Assembly (NCBI RefSeq): GCF_003400205.1 | Contig: NZ_QUQV01000020.1 | Span: 1 to 54,165 of the forward strand | Direction of reading: 5' to 3' | From: Bacillus sp. HNG | GTDB taxonomy: Bacteria > Bacillota > Bacilli > Bacillales > Bacillaceae_L | Length of the DNA stretch: 54,165 nt | Shown: positions 1 through 9,604 of the stretch, piece after piece | Layout: each line of letters opens with the position of its first letter | How positions within the stretch are numbered: position 1 is the first letter of the stretch | The notes under the pieces: generated by a model | The model's database searches: none | What the model saw: only the letters and a program-made list of their open reading frames with translations | What the model was told of the DNA's origin: nothing | Made by a program: the position numbers and the translations under genes

Positions 1-48
<48 letters not shown>

Positions 49-110
49 GAGTATTGATTGCTCAATAAGTTTGTTACTTAGAATTAACGTTGACGCTTGT
101 ATTGTGTTCA

Positions 111-123
111 GTTTTCAAAGAAC
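111..123 (-). promoter_or_regulatory. boxA-like sequence in the rrn leader
   Basis: On the minus strand the leader carries GTTCTTTGAAAAC, the sequence usual just ahead of Bacillus rRNA genes and similar to the boxA antitermination element. It lies between the promoters and the 16S gene. The role is inferred from position and similarity. Confidence 0.5.
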
Positions 124-167
124 TTTTCAAGAAATTATTAGCGTTGCTCTCTCGAAGCAACTTTATA

Positions 168-196
168 ATAATATCATCTTTCATTTTGTTAGTCAA
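168..196 (-). promoter_or_regulatory. rrn promoter P2 (sigma-A)
   Basis: On the minus strand TTGACT is followed by a 17-nt spacer and TATTAT, about 120 nt ahead of 16S. This is close to the sigma-A consensus and sits where Bacillus rrn P2 is found. The sequence upstream of -35 is A-rich, as expected for an UP-like element. Confidence 0.85.
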
Positions 197-250
197 TGAC
201 TTTTTTTGTTTCTTTTTTATTCCATCGCCACATCTCAGCGGCAGGTACTT

Positions 251-279
251 AATATAACACCTATTAAATATTTAGGCAA
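251..279 (-). promoter_or_regulatory. rrn promoter P1 (sigma-A)
   Basis: A second minus-strand promoter reads TTGCCT, 17-nt spacer, TATATT. It lies 83 bp upstream of P2, giving the tandem P1/P2 arrangement typical of Bacillus rRNA operons. Its -35 is weaker than that of P2. Confidence 0.65.
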
Positions 280-330
280 GACTTTTTGATTAAAAAATTA
301 TACTAGGAAAGCTTTTTAACAAAAAGGCAT

Positions 331-358
331 AAAAAAAGAGTGGAGACCCACTCTTTTT
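331..358 (-). terminator. lysS terminator
   Basis: Stem GAGTGG (338-343) pairs with CCACTC (348-353) and is extended by A/T pairs. On the minus strand a T-run follows. It lies directly after the lysS stop and just upstream of the rrn promoters, so it separates the two transcription units. The A/T symmetry would also allow plus-strand function. Confidence 0.85.
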
Positions 359-365
359 CAAAAAA

Positions 366-1862
<1,497 letters not shown>

Positions 1863-1935
1863 CTATATTGTTACATGATCTATCATAAATACGAATACCT
1901 ATAACTTGTCCTATTCCAATATAAACGTAAAGCAG

Positions 1936-1962
1936 AAAAACTGCCAGCAAAAAACTGGCAGT
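1936..1962 (-). terminator. Terminator after dusB
   Basis: Perfect 8-bp stem ACTGCCAG (1940-1947) / CTGGCAGT (1955-1962) with a 7-nt loop. On the minus strand it is followed by TTTTTC. It lies 40 bp after the dusB stop and ends the folate-cluster transcript ahead of lysS. Confidence 0.85.
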
Positions 1963-2002
1963 GGGCTACTTACGGGTATTATAGAGTAGGGAACTTTTGA
2001 TG

Positions 2003-3004
2003 TCAAACAACCATCTCACTGTTTTGTTGCTTTTCTTCTATTACTTCAACAAAGTTTTGTAATAGTGATACCAATTCATTTCGATTGTTGCAGCCGTTAA
2101 TCCCATTCCGGACTATTGCATTACCGCGGATTCCTTTTAAATACCACGCGGCGTGCTTTCTAAATTCCCTTACTGCAATATCCTCATTCTTCAAATTTAT
2201 TAATCGATCTAAATGAAGAATAGAAACATCAATTTTCTCTCTTACTCCTGGCTCCTCAGTTAGTTCACCGGTTTCTAAATATTTCACTGTTTGATAAATC
2301 ATCCATGGATTTCCTAGTGCTGCACGGCCGATCATGACACCGTCACAACCAGTTTCATCTAGCATCCGTCTTGCATCCTGTGGAGACTTAACATCTCCAT
2401 TGCCGATTATAGGGATTTTTACAGATTGCTTCACCTGTTTAATAATGTCCCAGTTAGCCGTACCCTCATACATTTGAAGACGAGTTCTTCCGTGTAGGGC
2501 TATTGCTTGCCCACCAGCACGCTCTACCGCTTGAGCGTTTTGAATTGCATAAATATGGTCGTCATCCCAGCCCATACGCATTTTTACGGTAACTGGCTTG
2601 TCTACTGCGTCCACTACCGAAGAAACCATTTCATAAATTTTATTAGGGTCTAATAGCCATTTCGCCCCTGCATCACATTTAGTGATTTTTGGTACCGGGC
2701 ATCCCATATTGATATCAATAATATCGGCAGTTGTATTTTTATCAACAAATTTGGCTGCTTCTACTAGTGTTTCTTTTTCACCACCAAAAATTTGAAGGCT
2801 TAGCGGTTTTTCACGTTCATCTATATAGAGCATCCCCAATGTTTTTGCATTTTTGAATAGGATTGCTTTATCGCTTACCATTTCCGCACAAACCAATCCT
2901 GCACCAAATTCCTTAACAGTTAGACGGAATGCTGAGTTACATACGCCAGCCATCGGAGCAAGAACTACTTGGTTTTTCATATGGATATCGCCGATTTTTA
3001 GCAC
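2003..3004 (-). CDS. dusB: tRNA-dihydrouridine synthase (DusB type)
   Basis: FMN- and NADPH-dependent reduction of uridine to dihydrouridine in the tRNA D-loop region. The protein is 333 residues, the usual length. The N-terminal TIM barrel begins with MKNQVVLAPMAGV. The active-site GCP motif is at residues 101-103, with Cys102 as the expected proton donor, and a GNGD phosphate-binding loop follows further on. It corresponds to B. subtilis YacF and keeps the same place, at the end of the folate cluster after yazB. A strong terminator follows. Confidence 0.95.
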   Translation of the reverse strand: MLKIGDIHMKNQVVLAPMAGVCNSAFRLTVKEFGAGLVCAEMVSDKAILFKNAKTLGMLYIDEREKPLSLQIFGGEKETLVEAAKFVDKNTTADIIDINMGCPVPKITKCDAGAKWLLDPNKIYEMVSSVVDAVDKPVTVKMRMGWDDDHIYAIQNAQAVERAGGQAIALHGRTRLQMYEGTANWDIIKQVKQSVKIPIIGNGDVKSPQDARRMLDETGCDGVMIGRAALGNPWMIYQTVKYLETGELTEEPGVREKIDVSILHLDRLINLKNEDIAVREFRKHAAWYLKGIRGNAIVRNGINGCNNRNELVSLLQNFVEVIEEKQQNSEMVV

Positions 3005-3041
3005 AGTTACCCTCCCTCTTCATTTAATAAAAATCCGTATA

Positions 3042-3254
3042 CTAATCTAACCCTTTTGGGGTTAAGTCTTCAATTGGTACTTTCAATATATCTGAAACTT
3101 TCTCTAAAAATGTTTTACTTGGCATTCGTGTTCCCCGCTCAACTTCCCCAACCAAGGATACGGATACCCCAAGGTCTTTTGCTAGACCTTCTTGTGTATA
3201 TCCTTTTAATTTTCGAAAAGCACGAATACGTCTTCCCCACTTCTCCGCTTCCAT
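3042..3254 (-). CDS. yazB: Small XRE-family DNA-binding protein (YazB-like)
   Basis: A 70-residue protein that is almost entirely one Cro/CI-type helix-turn-helix: IRAFRKLKGYTQEGLAKDLG followed by the recognition helix region VSVSLVGEVERGTRMP. B. subtilis has the same small gene, yazB, between folK and dusB, and its target is not known to me. The start overlaps the 3' end of folK by 49 bp in another frame, so the two are translationally close. It may regulate the cluster, but nothing in the sequence shows this. Confidence 0.85.
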   Translation of the reverse strand: MEAEKWGRRIRAFRKLKGYTQEGLAKDLGVSVSLVGEVERGTRMPSKTFLEKVSDILKVPIEDLTPKGLD

Positions 3255-3730
3255 ATACGTACACCTTCTCTGTCTTGTAATTCGTCTAGTAGTAAGGATA
3301 TTGGCTTCGTTACTGCTGGAATTTGTAGATTCTGGTCGATTTCAACCAAAGGCACTAGCACAAAGGCCCGCTCTGTCATTCGGGGGTGCGGAATGATAAG
3401 ACGCTCTGTTTCAACACTTTCATGATTATAAAGCAAGATATCAAGGTCTAACGTTCTTGGACCCCATCTTATTTTCCTTTCCCTTCCTGACTCAAGCTCA
3501 ATTTCTTGTAAAACCTGCAATAACTCAAATGGTGATAAATCAGTACTTACTTTGATTACCATATTTAAAAATAAATCCTGATCCTCATATCCAACAGGGT
3601 CTGTTTCAAAAATGGATGAAAAATCAATTATCACAATACCGCGTTCTTGAATCCCTTTTAATGCAAAACGCAAATACTCTTCCCGTTCCCCTATATTCGT
3701 TCCAAGGGCGATATATGCTGTATTATTCAT
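3206..3730 (-). CDS. folK: 6-hydroxymethyl-7,8-dihydropterin pyrophosphokinase
   Basis: Transfers pyrophosphate from ATP to 6-hydroxymethyl-dihydropterin, supplying the substrate of FolP in folate synthesis. The 174-residue product starts AYIALGTNIGERE and carries the HPPK signature RWGPRTLDLDILLY with the catalytic Asp pair, followed by IPHPRMTERAFVLVPL. I placed the start at the ATG at 3730, where GGAG stands 8 nt upstream. A start 30 bases further up is possible but would add an unrelated N-terminus. It overlaps folB by 8 bp, so the two are translationally coupled. Confidence 0.95.
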   Translation of the reverse strand: MNNTAYIALGTNIGEREEYLRFALKGIQERGIVIIDFSSIFETDPVGYEDQDLFLNMVIKVSTDLSPFELLQVLQEIELESGRERKIRWGPRTLDLDILLYNHESVETERLIIPHPRMTERAFVLVPLVEIDQNLQIPAVTKPISLLLDELQDREGVRIWKRRSGEDVFVLFEN

Positions 3731-4091
3731 GTTGTCGGCTCCTTGAGATTTCCACAGCAACTGATTGAAGTTGCCCAGGTATAGGTGGGTCTGGTTTAAT
3801 GACTTTAATGGTGCAACTTGAGACCAATGAAAAGTGCCTTAAAATTTCCGCGGCAATTTTTTCAGCTACAGCTTCTAATAGTTTATATGGTTGTCCCTCG
3901 ACAATTTCCTTACATAGGTTATAAAGCTCTCCATAGTGAACGGAATAATCCAGGTTATCGGTTTCCCCCGCTTGTTTGACATCCACTTCCACCATCAAGT
4001 CGACAAAGAAACGTTGACCTAATTTGGTTTCTTCCGAAAACACTCCGTGATAACCGTAAAATTGCATTTGGTTCACATAGATTTTGTCCAT
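3723..4091 (-). CDS. folB: Dihydroneopterin aldolase
   Basis: Cleaves 7,8-dihydroneopterin to 6-hydroxymethyl-dihydropterin and glycolaldehyde, the step before FolK. The 122-residue protein shows the FolB pattern: MQFYGYHGVFSEET near the N-terminus, the catalytic Glu/Lys region, and a C-terminal IKVIKPDPPIPG. The start could be GTG at 4097 or ATG at 4091. I prefer the ATG because AAGGTG then stands about 10 nt away, and the size matches the usual 120 residues. The folP stop lies within 2 bp of this start. Confidence 0.95.
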   Translation of the reverse strand: MDKIYVNQMQFYGYHGVFSEETKLGQRFFVDLMVEVDVKQAGETDNLDYSVHYGELYNLCKEIVEGQPYKLLEAVAEKIAAEILRHFSLVSSCTIKVIKPDPPIPGQLQSVAVEISRSRQHE

Positions 4092-4093
4092 TT

Positions 4094-4939
4094 TCACACT
4101 TCACCTTTACCAACAAGGACATCCATCATTTTAGCAAGCCTTGCATTCATCTTTACATTATGGACACGGACAATATCGCAGCCTTTTTGAATTCCAAGGC
4201 AGGTAGTTGCACCGGTTGCTTCATCACGTTCCTGTGGTGGCATATCAAAAATATGACCGATAAAGGATTTCCTTGAGGTTCCAAGCAAAACTGGATAGCC
4301 AAGTTCTGAAAATCGGTCTAGTTGACGAATCGTTTCGATATTATCCTCAAAGGTTTTGGCAAAACCTACTCCGGGGTCTAGAATAATATTTTCATCCTTC
4401 ACACCGGCTGCCTTTACAATTTGAATGCTCTCTTTTAAATCGCTAATCATATCATCGATAAGATTCGTATAGTTTTTATTATCTCTGTTATGCATCAGAA
4501 TAATGGGGACATTGTAAGCCGCCGCAACCTCGGCCATTTTCGGATCTGCTTTGGCACCCCAAATATCATTAATAATATGCGCCCCGGCTTCAACGGCTTG
4601 CTTTGCTACCTCGGATTTATAGGTATCAATGGAAATGGGTACGTGAACTTCCTTAACCAATTCCTTAATGACAGGCACTACTCTAGCAATCTCTTCTTCA
4701 TCAGCGAGTCTTTCATATCCAGGTCTGGTCGATTCACCGCCCACATCAATCATATCTGCACCTTCAGTGACCATTTTCTTCGCATGAGCGATAGCGGCCT
4801 CTAAATCAGTATAAGAGCCGCCATCTGAAAAGGAATCAGGTGTGATATTGAGAATTCCCATAATCATTGTTTTCTTGGAAAAATCTAATTGATAGGGACC
4901 ACATGTTAGCGATGGTCTTGTTATTCTGTCTTGATCCAT
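4094..4939 (-). CDS. folP: Dihydropteroate synthase
   Basis: Condenses 6-hydroxymethyl-dihydropterin pyrophosphate with p-aminobenzoate; this is the sulfonamide target, called sul in B. subtilis. The 281-residue TIM barrel has the two family signatures, MGILNITPDSFSDGG near residue 30 and MIDVGGESTRPG near residue 65. A basic RVHNVKMNARL stretch lies near the C-terminus. I chose the ATG at 4939 because AGGAG sits 7 nt upstream; an in-frame TTG at 4945 overlaps that site. In B. subtilis pabC separates folP from pabA. Here pabA is followed directly by folP. Confidence 0.96.
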   Translation of the reverse strand: MDQDRITRPSLTCGPYQLDFSKKTMIMGILNITPDSFSDGGSYTDLEAAIAHAKKMVTEGADMIDVGGESTRPGYERLADEEEIARVVPVIKELVKEVHVPISIDTYKSEVAKQAVEAGAHIINDIWGAKADPKMAEVAAAYNVPIILMHNRDNKNYTNLIDDMISDLKESIQIVKAAGVKDENIILDPGVGFAKTFEDNIETIRQLDRFSELGYPVLLGTSRKSFIGHIFDMPPQERDEATGATTCLGIQKGCDIVRVHNVKMNARLAKMMDVLVGKGEV

Positions 4940-4978
4940 TTTCAATCTCCTTTTACTCTGTTTACCAGTAAGTCGATC

Positions 4979-5578
4979 TTATTTGGGTAGTACTGTTTCA
5001 TTTTTACTTCTGATATATAATTCAATTACATTATTAATTAATTGTTTACCAGCTGTCGTCATAATTGATTCAGGATGAAATTGAACACCCTCAATAGGAT
5101 ATTCCTTATGGCGAATTGCCATGATTTCTCCCTCTTCTGTTTCAGCTGAAATCTCAAAACACTCTGGTAGCGTCTCTTTTTTTACGATTAATGAATGGTA
5201 ACGTGTCGCAATAAACGGTTGTTCTACCCCTGAAAAGATGGTCTTACCATCATGCTGGATCTCTGATGTTTTTCCATGCATAAGTCTTTCCGCTTTAATC
5301 ACATCCCCACCAAACGCTTGGGCTATCGACTGATGACCAAGGCACACACCAAAAATCGGGATACGCCCTGCAAAGTGAGAAATGGTCTCTAAGCTTATTC
5401 CTGCTTCATTTGGTGTACAGGGGCCTGGTGAAATCATAATTAAGTCGGGATTTAGTTCCTTAATTTCTTGAATCGTGATCTCATCATTTCTTTTGACGAT
5501 GATAGCTTCTCCTAATTCTCCAACATATTGTACTAAATTAAATGTAAACGAGTCATAATTATCAATCATTACGATCAT
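4979..5578 (-). CDS. pabA: Glutamine amidotransferase subunit for p-aminobenzoate and anthranilate synthesis
   Basis: Releases ammonia from glutamine for a chorismate-using partner. In Bacillus this subunit serves both PabB (folate) and TrpE (tryptophan) and is also called TrpG. The 199-residue class I GATase has [12 protein letters not shown] at the N-terminus, [10 protein letters not shown], the nucleophile in GVCLGHQ (Cys79) and the His168/Glu170 pair in VQFHPES. GAGGTGAG precedes the ATG by about 6 nt. No pabB or pabC is present here: cysK lies immediately upstream and folP immediately downstream. The leader contains many GAG/UAG triplets that resemble a TRAP binding site. This suggests that supply to tryptophan synthesis may be a main role of the gene here. 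Confidence 0.95.
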   Translation of the reverse strand: MIVMIDNYDSFTFNLVQYVGELGEAIIVKRNDEITIQEIKELNPDLIMISPGPCTPNEAGISLETISHFAGRIPIFGVCLGHQSIAQAFGGDVIKAERLMHGKTSEIQHDGKTIFSGVEQPFIATRYHSLIVKKETLPECFEISAETEEGEIMAIRHKEYPIEGVQFHPESIMTTAGKQLINNVIELYIRSKNETVLPK

Positions 5579-5579
5579 T

Positions 5580-5650
5580 CTAGCTCACCTCATACTCAAA
5601 TTTTTCTGCTCAACTTGCTCAACTCTTTGTCTTCTACTCTAGATCGTCTA
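5580..5650 (-). promoter_or_regulatory. Candidate TRAP (MtrB) RNA-binding site over the pabA ribosome binding site
   Basis: On the minus strand the 70 nt ahead of pabA contain six GAG, several UAG and two AAG triplets. GAG is at 5584-5586, 5589-5591, 5595-5597, 5618-5620, 5623-5625 and 5637-5639. UAG is at 5580-5582, 5634-5636 and 5648-5650. AAG is at 5614-5616 and 5631-5633. Spacers are mostly 1-5 nt and uneven. One GAG lies inside the Shine-Dalgarno sequence. In B. subtilis TRAP represses trpG (pabA) translation through such an array. That this organism has mtrB is not shown here. Confidence 0.6.
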
Positions 5651-5716
5651 TTTTAGTATCCTTTGACTCTATTTCTATATTTTACATGATATACAATTTT
5701 CAGTACACCTTAGATA

Positions 5717-5752
5717 GAAAAAAAGAGTCTAACCCAGAAGGATAGACTCTTT
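5717..5752 (-). terminator. cysK terminator
   Basis: A perfect 10-bp stem AAAGAGTCTA (5722-5731) / TAGACTCTTT (5743-5752) with an 11-nt loop is followed on the minus strand by a T-run. It begins 14 bp after the cysK stop and separates cysK from pabA. Confidence 0.92.
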
Positions 5753-5765
5753 GAGACATTTATCA

Positions 5766-6695
5766 TTATTGCTCGTCAAATTGATAAAGAACTGTACTTA
5801 AGTAACGCTCACCATTGTCCGGAACAACTGCAAGGACTTTTTTGCCTTTTCCTAATTTTTTCGCAACTTGTAGTGCTGCGTAAATAGCTGCACCTGAGGA
5901 AATTCCTACAAGGAATCCTTCTTCTTGACCTGTACGGCGTGCAGTATCAATTGCTTCCTCGTTTTTAACTGTAAACACTTCATCATAAAGTTCTGTGTTT
6001 AATACACTCGGTACAAAGTTTGCGCCTATACCCTGGATTTTATGTGGACCTGGTTTTCCACCAGATAGAATTGCTGAGTCAGCTGGTTCAACCGCTACAA
6101 TATGGATGTCTGGATACTTCTCTTTTAATACTTGGCCAGCTCCGGTGATTGTTCCACCTGTTCCAATTCCAGCCACAAACGCATCTAGTTGATTACCCAT
6201 TTGCTCAACAATTTCCTTACCAGTCGTTAAACGGTGAACCTCAGGGTTTGCTGGATTGTCGAATTGTTGTGGCATGTAATAGCCATGTTCCTTTACTAGC
6301 TCTTCTGCTTTGTTAACGGCACCTTTCATTCCTTCGGCACCAGGTGTTAAAACAAGCTCAGCGCCATATGCACGTAAAAGATTACGGCGTTCCATACTCA
6401 TTGTATCTGGCATTACTAAGATTGCTCTATATCCTTTAGCAGCTGCTACCATTGCTAAACCAATACCAGTGTTTCCACTTGTCGGTTCAATGATCGTGTC
6501 GCCCGTCTTTAAATCACCATTTTTCTCAGCAGCTTCAATCATCGCTAACGCAATTCTATCCTTTACACTGCTACCTGGGTTAAAAAACTCAAGCTTTACA
6601 TATACATCTGCACTATCTTCATCAACTAAGTGATTAAGCTTTACAACTGGTGTTTGACCGATTAATTCATATATTGAATTCGCTACTCTTGTCAT
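5766..6695 (-). CDS. cysK: Cysteine synthase (O-acetylserine sulfhydrylase)
   Basis: PLP enzyme that makes cysteine from O-acetylserine and sulfide. The 309-residue protein has the PLP lysine in SSVKDR (Lys45), the substrate loop PTSGNTG (71-77), the phosphate-binding GTGGT near residue 180, and the C-terminal GISSGA. In B. subtilis CysK also binds the repressor CymR. It has its own promoter (6739-6767) and terminator, so it is monocistronic, unlike its folate neighbours. GGGTGG precedes the ATG. Confidence 0.96.
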   Translation of the reverse strand: MTRVANSIYELIGQTPVVKLNHLVDEDSADVYVKLEFFNPGSSVKDRIALAMIEAAEKNGDLKTGDTIIEPTSGNTGIGLAMVAAAKGYRAILVMPDTMSMERRNLLRAYGAELVLTPGAEGMKGAVNKAEELVKEHGYYMPQQFDNPANPEVHRLTTGKEIVEQMGNQLDAFVAGIGTGGTITGAGQVLKEKYPDIHIVAVEPADSAILSGGKPGPHKIQGIGANFVPSVLNTELYDEVFTVKNEEAIDTARRTGQEEGFLVGISSGAAIYAALQVAKKLGKGKKVLAVVPDNGERYLSTVLYQFDEQ

Positions 6696-6738
6696 GATTC
6701 CACCCTCAATCCCTACTATTTTTATTGGTTTTATCTAC

Positions 6739-6767
6739 AATTTAGCAATTCCCATCCTAAAAGTCAA
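6739..6767 (-). promoter_or_regulatory. cysK promoter (sigma-A)
   Basis: On the minus strand TTGACT is followed by a 17-nt spacer and TAAATT, ending 43 bp before the cysK ATG. The gap to yacD is short but contains no hairpin, so readthrough from yacD is also possible. Confidence 0.7.
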
Positions 6768-6809
6768 CGAATATACTACTACCAAATTGTGAATTTTTCC
6801 CTAAGAATT

Positions 6810-7733
6810 TTATTGGTGATTTTCAAAGAACCACTTAACACCAAGTTCTTTCCAGAACGGTTCTACTGATATAGCCCCATTCATCTGGTCTATTGCAATT
6901 TGACGCTTTATTTGACCCTTAACATCGTCATATGAATATGTTACTGCATCAATTACCTCATGTAGGATAATAACCGCATAGCCACCTTCAACCTCTACAG
7001 GCTCACTCCATTCATTTGGCTTTAATTGTTCAGCCACATCTAAATACCTATCGGGAGCATATCCGTTTTCCGCATTGACAAATCCGAGTTCCCCACCCCG
7101 ATTTGCAGAAAACTCATCCGTTGATTTCTCCATAGCAAGCGCAGCGAAGCTAGAACCATTATCTAACTCTTGTCGTACTTGTTCAGCAGCTTCTTTTGTT
7201 TTCACGACAATATGAGAAATGTGGTACGACTTTGGAATTTCGTATAGATGCTTATTTTCCTCGTAGAAATGTTTCATTTCTTCCTCAGATATGATCGCAT
7301 CCTTTGTTAAGAGCTCTTCTAATAAAATACTTAACTCAATTTGCTCTTGCCAATGCTTATCATCAATATTTTCATTATCGATGGTATTATACATGGTCTT
7401 TATTAACGTCAATTCACGTTCAACGGCATCCTCTGACAAAGTGATGTCATACTTTTTGGCCATTTGACGAACAACTTCCTCATCAATCATTCCCTCTAAA
7501 ATTTGTTTCCCATATCTGTCTTCAAGTTCATGTAACCATTGTTGTCTTGTTATGGCTGTTTCTCCAATTGTAGCCACTACCTCTTCTTCCCCACTAGCAA
7601 CAACGGGCTTGGATGCTTCAATCGTCTTTTCCTGAGACAATTCCCCTGATTTATCAGTCATAAAGTACACAACTGACAAACAGTTTGTGATAACGAGAGC
7701 AATTATAACTGACCATAATATCTTTTGATTCAT
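6810..7733 (-). CDS. yacD: Membrane-anchored peptidyl-prolyl isomerase, PrsA/parvulin type (YacD-like)
   Basis: A 307-residue protein with one N-terminal membrane segment (about residues 5-26) and a C-terminal parvulin (PPIC) domain. The domain starts at YHISHIVVKTKEAAEQV and contains the typical GGELGFV turn. It is probably anchored on the outer face of the membrane and assists folding of exported proteins. The N-terminal part is SurA-like. I chose the ATG at 7733: GGGAG stands 9 nt upstream, and the upstream ATG at 7742 lacks a ribosome binding site. It lies between hslO and cysK as in B. subtilis. There is a Cys near the membrane segment (VITNC), but the preceding Asn does not fit a lipobox. 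Confidence 0.85.
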   Translation of the reverse strand: MNQKILWSVIIALVITNCLSVVYFMTDKSGELSQEKTIEASKPVVASGEEEVVATIGETAITRQQWLHELEDRYGKQILEGMIDEEVVRQMAKKYDITLSEDAVERELTLIKTMYNTIDNENIDDKHWQEQIELSILLEELLTKDAIISEEEMKHFYEENKHLYEIPKSYHISHIVVKTKEAAEQVRQELDNGSSFAALAMEKSTDEFSANRGGELGFVNAENGYAPDRYLDVAEQLKPNEWSEPVEVEGGYAVIILHEVIDAVTYSYDDVKGQIKRQIAIDQMNGAISVEPFWKELGVKWFFENHQ

Positions 7734-7753
7734 TTTTCCCATCTCCCATTACC

Positions 7754-8632
7754 TTACTTTGCTTGGTCTTTTAATTCTATTAACTCTTCTTTTGAAAAAT
7801 GATATTTTTCGTTACAAAAATGGCATTGTGCCTCTGCTTTTCCATCTTCCTCAATCATCGCTTCAATTTCTTCTGTGCCTAGACTAATAATGGCACTTTC
7901 AATTCGTTCTCTAGAGCAAGGACAAACAAAGGATACTGGCATCTTTTCAAGAATTTTAAGGTTTCCTTCGCCAACAATCTCTTTTAAAATAGCTTCAGGT
8001 GTAAGACCTTTTTCAATCATCTTAGAGATTGGTTCGATTTCTTGAAGTCTTTTTTCAATTTGCGAAATGGTTTCCTCATCTGTACCAGGCATAAGCTGAA
8101 TCAGGAAACCACCAGCAGCTAAAATGGAGTTGTCTGGGTTCACTAAAACACCTACACCAACAGATGAAGGTGTTTGCTCAGAAGAAACAAGATAATACGT
8201 AAAATCCTCTCCAAGTTCTCCTGAAACAATCGGTACCTGTCCAGAGAATTGCTCTCTCATTCCAATATCTTTTACAATTGTTAATGTTCCATCTGTTCCG
8301 ACTGCTCTTCTCACATCAAGTTTCCCATGCTCATTTAAATCAAAATGAGTTTGAGGGTTGGTTACATATCCTCTTACTTCCCCTTTTGCGTTTGTATCTA
8401 CCAGAATAACGCCGATTGGTCCTCCACCTTCAACTTTGATGGTGAGTTTTACATCGCCCTTTAGTGTGGCTCCTAACATGACCCCTGCTGTCATCGTTCT
8501 ACCAAGAGCTGCTGACGCAGTAGGCCATGTATAATGGCGTCTTTGGGCCTCGGCAACTGTTTCTGTTGAATTAATTGCATATGCACGAACCTGTCCATCA
8601 AAAGCTAACGCCTTAACTAAATAATCACTCAT
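7754..8632 (-). CDS. hslO: Hsp33 redox-regulated chaperone
   Basis: Cytoplasmic holdase chaperone activated by oxidation. The 292-residue protein carries the C-terminal zinc redox switch CPC...CHFC with cysteines at 237, 239, 270 and 273, the standard CxC-X30-CxxC layout. The N-terminal domain begins [19 protein letters not shown] and includes [15 protein letters not shown]. It lies between coaX and yacD, as yacC does in B. subtilis, and is probably cotranscribed with both. Confidence 0.96.
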   Translation of the reverse strand: MSDYLVKALAFDGQVRAYAINSTETVAEAQRRHYTWPTASAALGRTMTAGVMLGATLKGDVKLTIKVEGGGPIGVILVDTNAKGEVRGYVTNPQTHFDLNEHGKLDVRRAVGTDGTLTIVKDIGMREQFSGQVPIVSGELGEDFTYYLVSSEQTPSSVGVGVLVNPDNSILAAGGFLIQLMPGTDEETISQIEKRLQEIEPISKMIEKGLTPEAILKEIVGEGNLKILEKMPVSFVCPCSRERIESAIISLGTEEIEAMIEEDGKAEAQCHFCNEKYHFSKEELIELKDQAK

Positions 8633-8672
8633 TTTTTTACTCCTTTTCGTGTCATCACATCTGATGTTATTT

Positions 8673-9446
8673 TCATTTTGTTTCTTTATTGCGTTGATAA
8701 ATAAGCTGTAGCCCTTTTAACGTTAATAATGGGTCGACAATATCAATCGCGGTTGATTCTCCAGCAATCAGTGAAGCAAGTCCTCCTGTTGCAATGACCT
8801 TTGGCTTCTCCACAGCTTGGGCTTTTATGCGACTGACGATACCCTCAACTTGACCAACATACCCATATAATATACCTGCCTGCATCGCACTAACAGTGTT
8901 TCGCCCAATTACACCTTCTGGACGAGCTATTTCGATTCTTGGTAACTTTGCAGCCCTTGAATATAAGGCTTCAGTTGAAATGGCAATTCCAGGCGCAATC
9001 GCTCCACCCATGTATTGCTTTTTCTCATTTATGTAACAGTATGTTGTGGCAGTACCAAAATCAACTATGATAAGTGGACTTCCATACAGATGGATTCCCG
9101 CAACAGCATTGACGATACGATCAGCACCCACTTCTTTTGGATTGTCGTATTTAATGTTTAATCCCGTTTTCATACCTGGTCCCACGACTAACGGTTTAAT
9201 TCCAAAATACTTTATACACATTCGTTCAAGTGCAAACATAATCGGTGGAACGACAGAAGACATAATAATCCCATTAATATCCTTAAACGTTAATCCCTCG
9301 TGTGCTAATAGCGATTTTATAACGAGACCATATTCATCCTCTGTTTTATTTCGGCTGGTTTCGATTCTCCAATGATGTTTTAGCTCATCATTTTCATATA
9401 CCCCTAAAACCATATTTGTATTCCCAACATCAAAAACAAAAATCAT
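8673..9446 (-). CDS. coaX: Type III pantothenate kinase
   Basis: Phosphorylates pantothenate in the first step of coenzyme A synthesis; the type III enzyme belongs to the ASKHA fold and is not feedback-inhibited. The 257-residue protein begins [17 protein letters not shown], the family phosphate-binding loop, and has [11 protein letters not shown] and DFGTATTY further in. I placed the start at the ATG at 9446, where GGGGG stands 7 nt upstream; an open frame reaching to 9539 adds a stretch not seen in the family. It follows the ftsH terminator. Confidence 0.95.
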   Translation of the reverse strand: MIFVFDVGNTNMVLGVYENDELKHHWRIETSRNKTEDEYGLVIKSLLAHEGLTFKDINGIIMSSVVPPIMFALERMCIKYFGIKPLVVGPGMKTGLNIKYDNPKEVGADRIVNAVAGIHLYGSPLIIVDFGTATTYCYINEKKQYMGGAIAPGIAISTEALYSRAAKLPRIEIARPEGVIGRNTVSAMQAGILYGYVGQVEGIVSRIKAQAVEKPKVIATGGLASLIAGESTAIDIVDPLLTLKGLQLIYQRNKETK

Positions 9447-9560
9447 GTGGTACCCCCTACCCCCAAATGCAAAAGCACAATTACGAATTTGCAACTTAAT
9501 GCAAACATCATACCATACCTCGTTTTTATTATTCCACAATTAAAGAATCAAAAACGGCAC

Positions 9561-9597
9561 AAAAAAAGGTGCCTACGATAGGGTGTAGACACCTTTT
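9561..9597 (-). terminator. ftsH terminator
   Basis: Near-perfect 13-bp stem AAAAGGTGCCTAC (9564-9576) / GTAGACACCTTTT (9585-9597) with an 8-nt loop. A T-run follows on the minus strand. It lies 8 bp after the ftsH stop. Confidence 0.9.
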
Positions 9598-9604
9598 GCT
9601 GTTA

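Noticed and set aside
6696-6810. CymR operator at cysK
   Set aside because: CymR control of cysK is known in B. subtilis, but I could not identify a site matching a motif that I can state with confidence.
7640-7733. Lipoprotein signal in the YacD-like protein
   Set aside because: The Cys near the membrane segment is preceded by Asn, which does not fit a lipobox; a plain membrane anchor is more likely.
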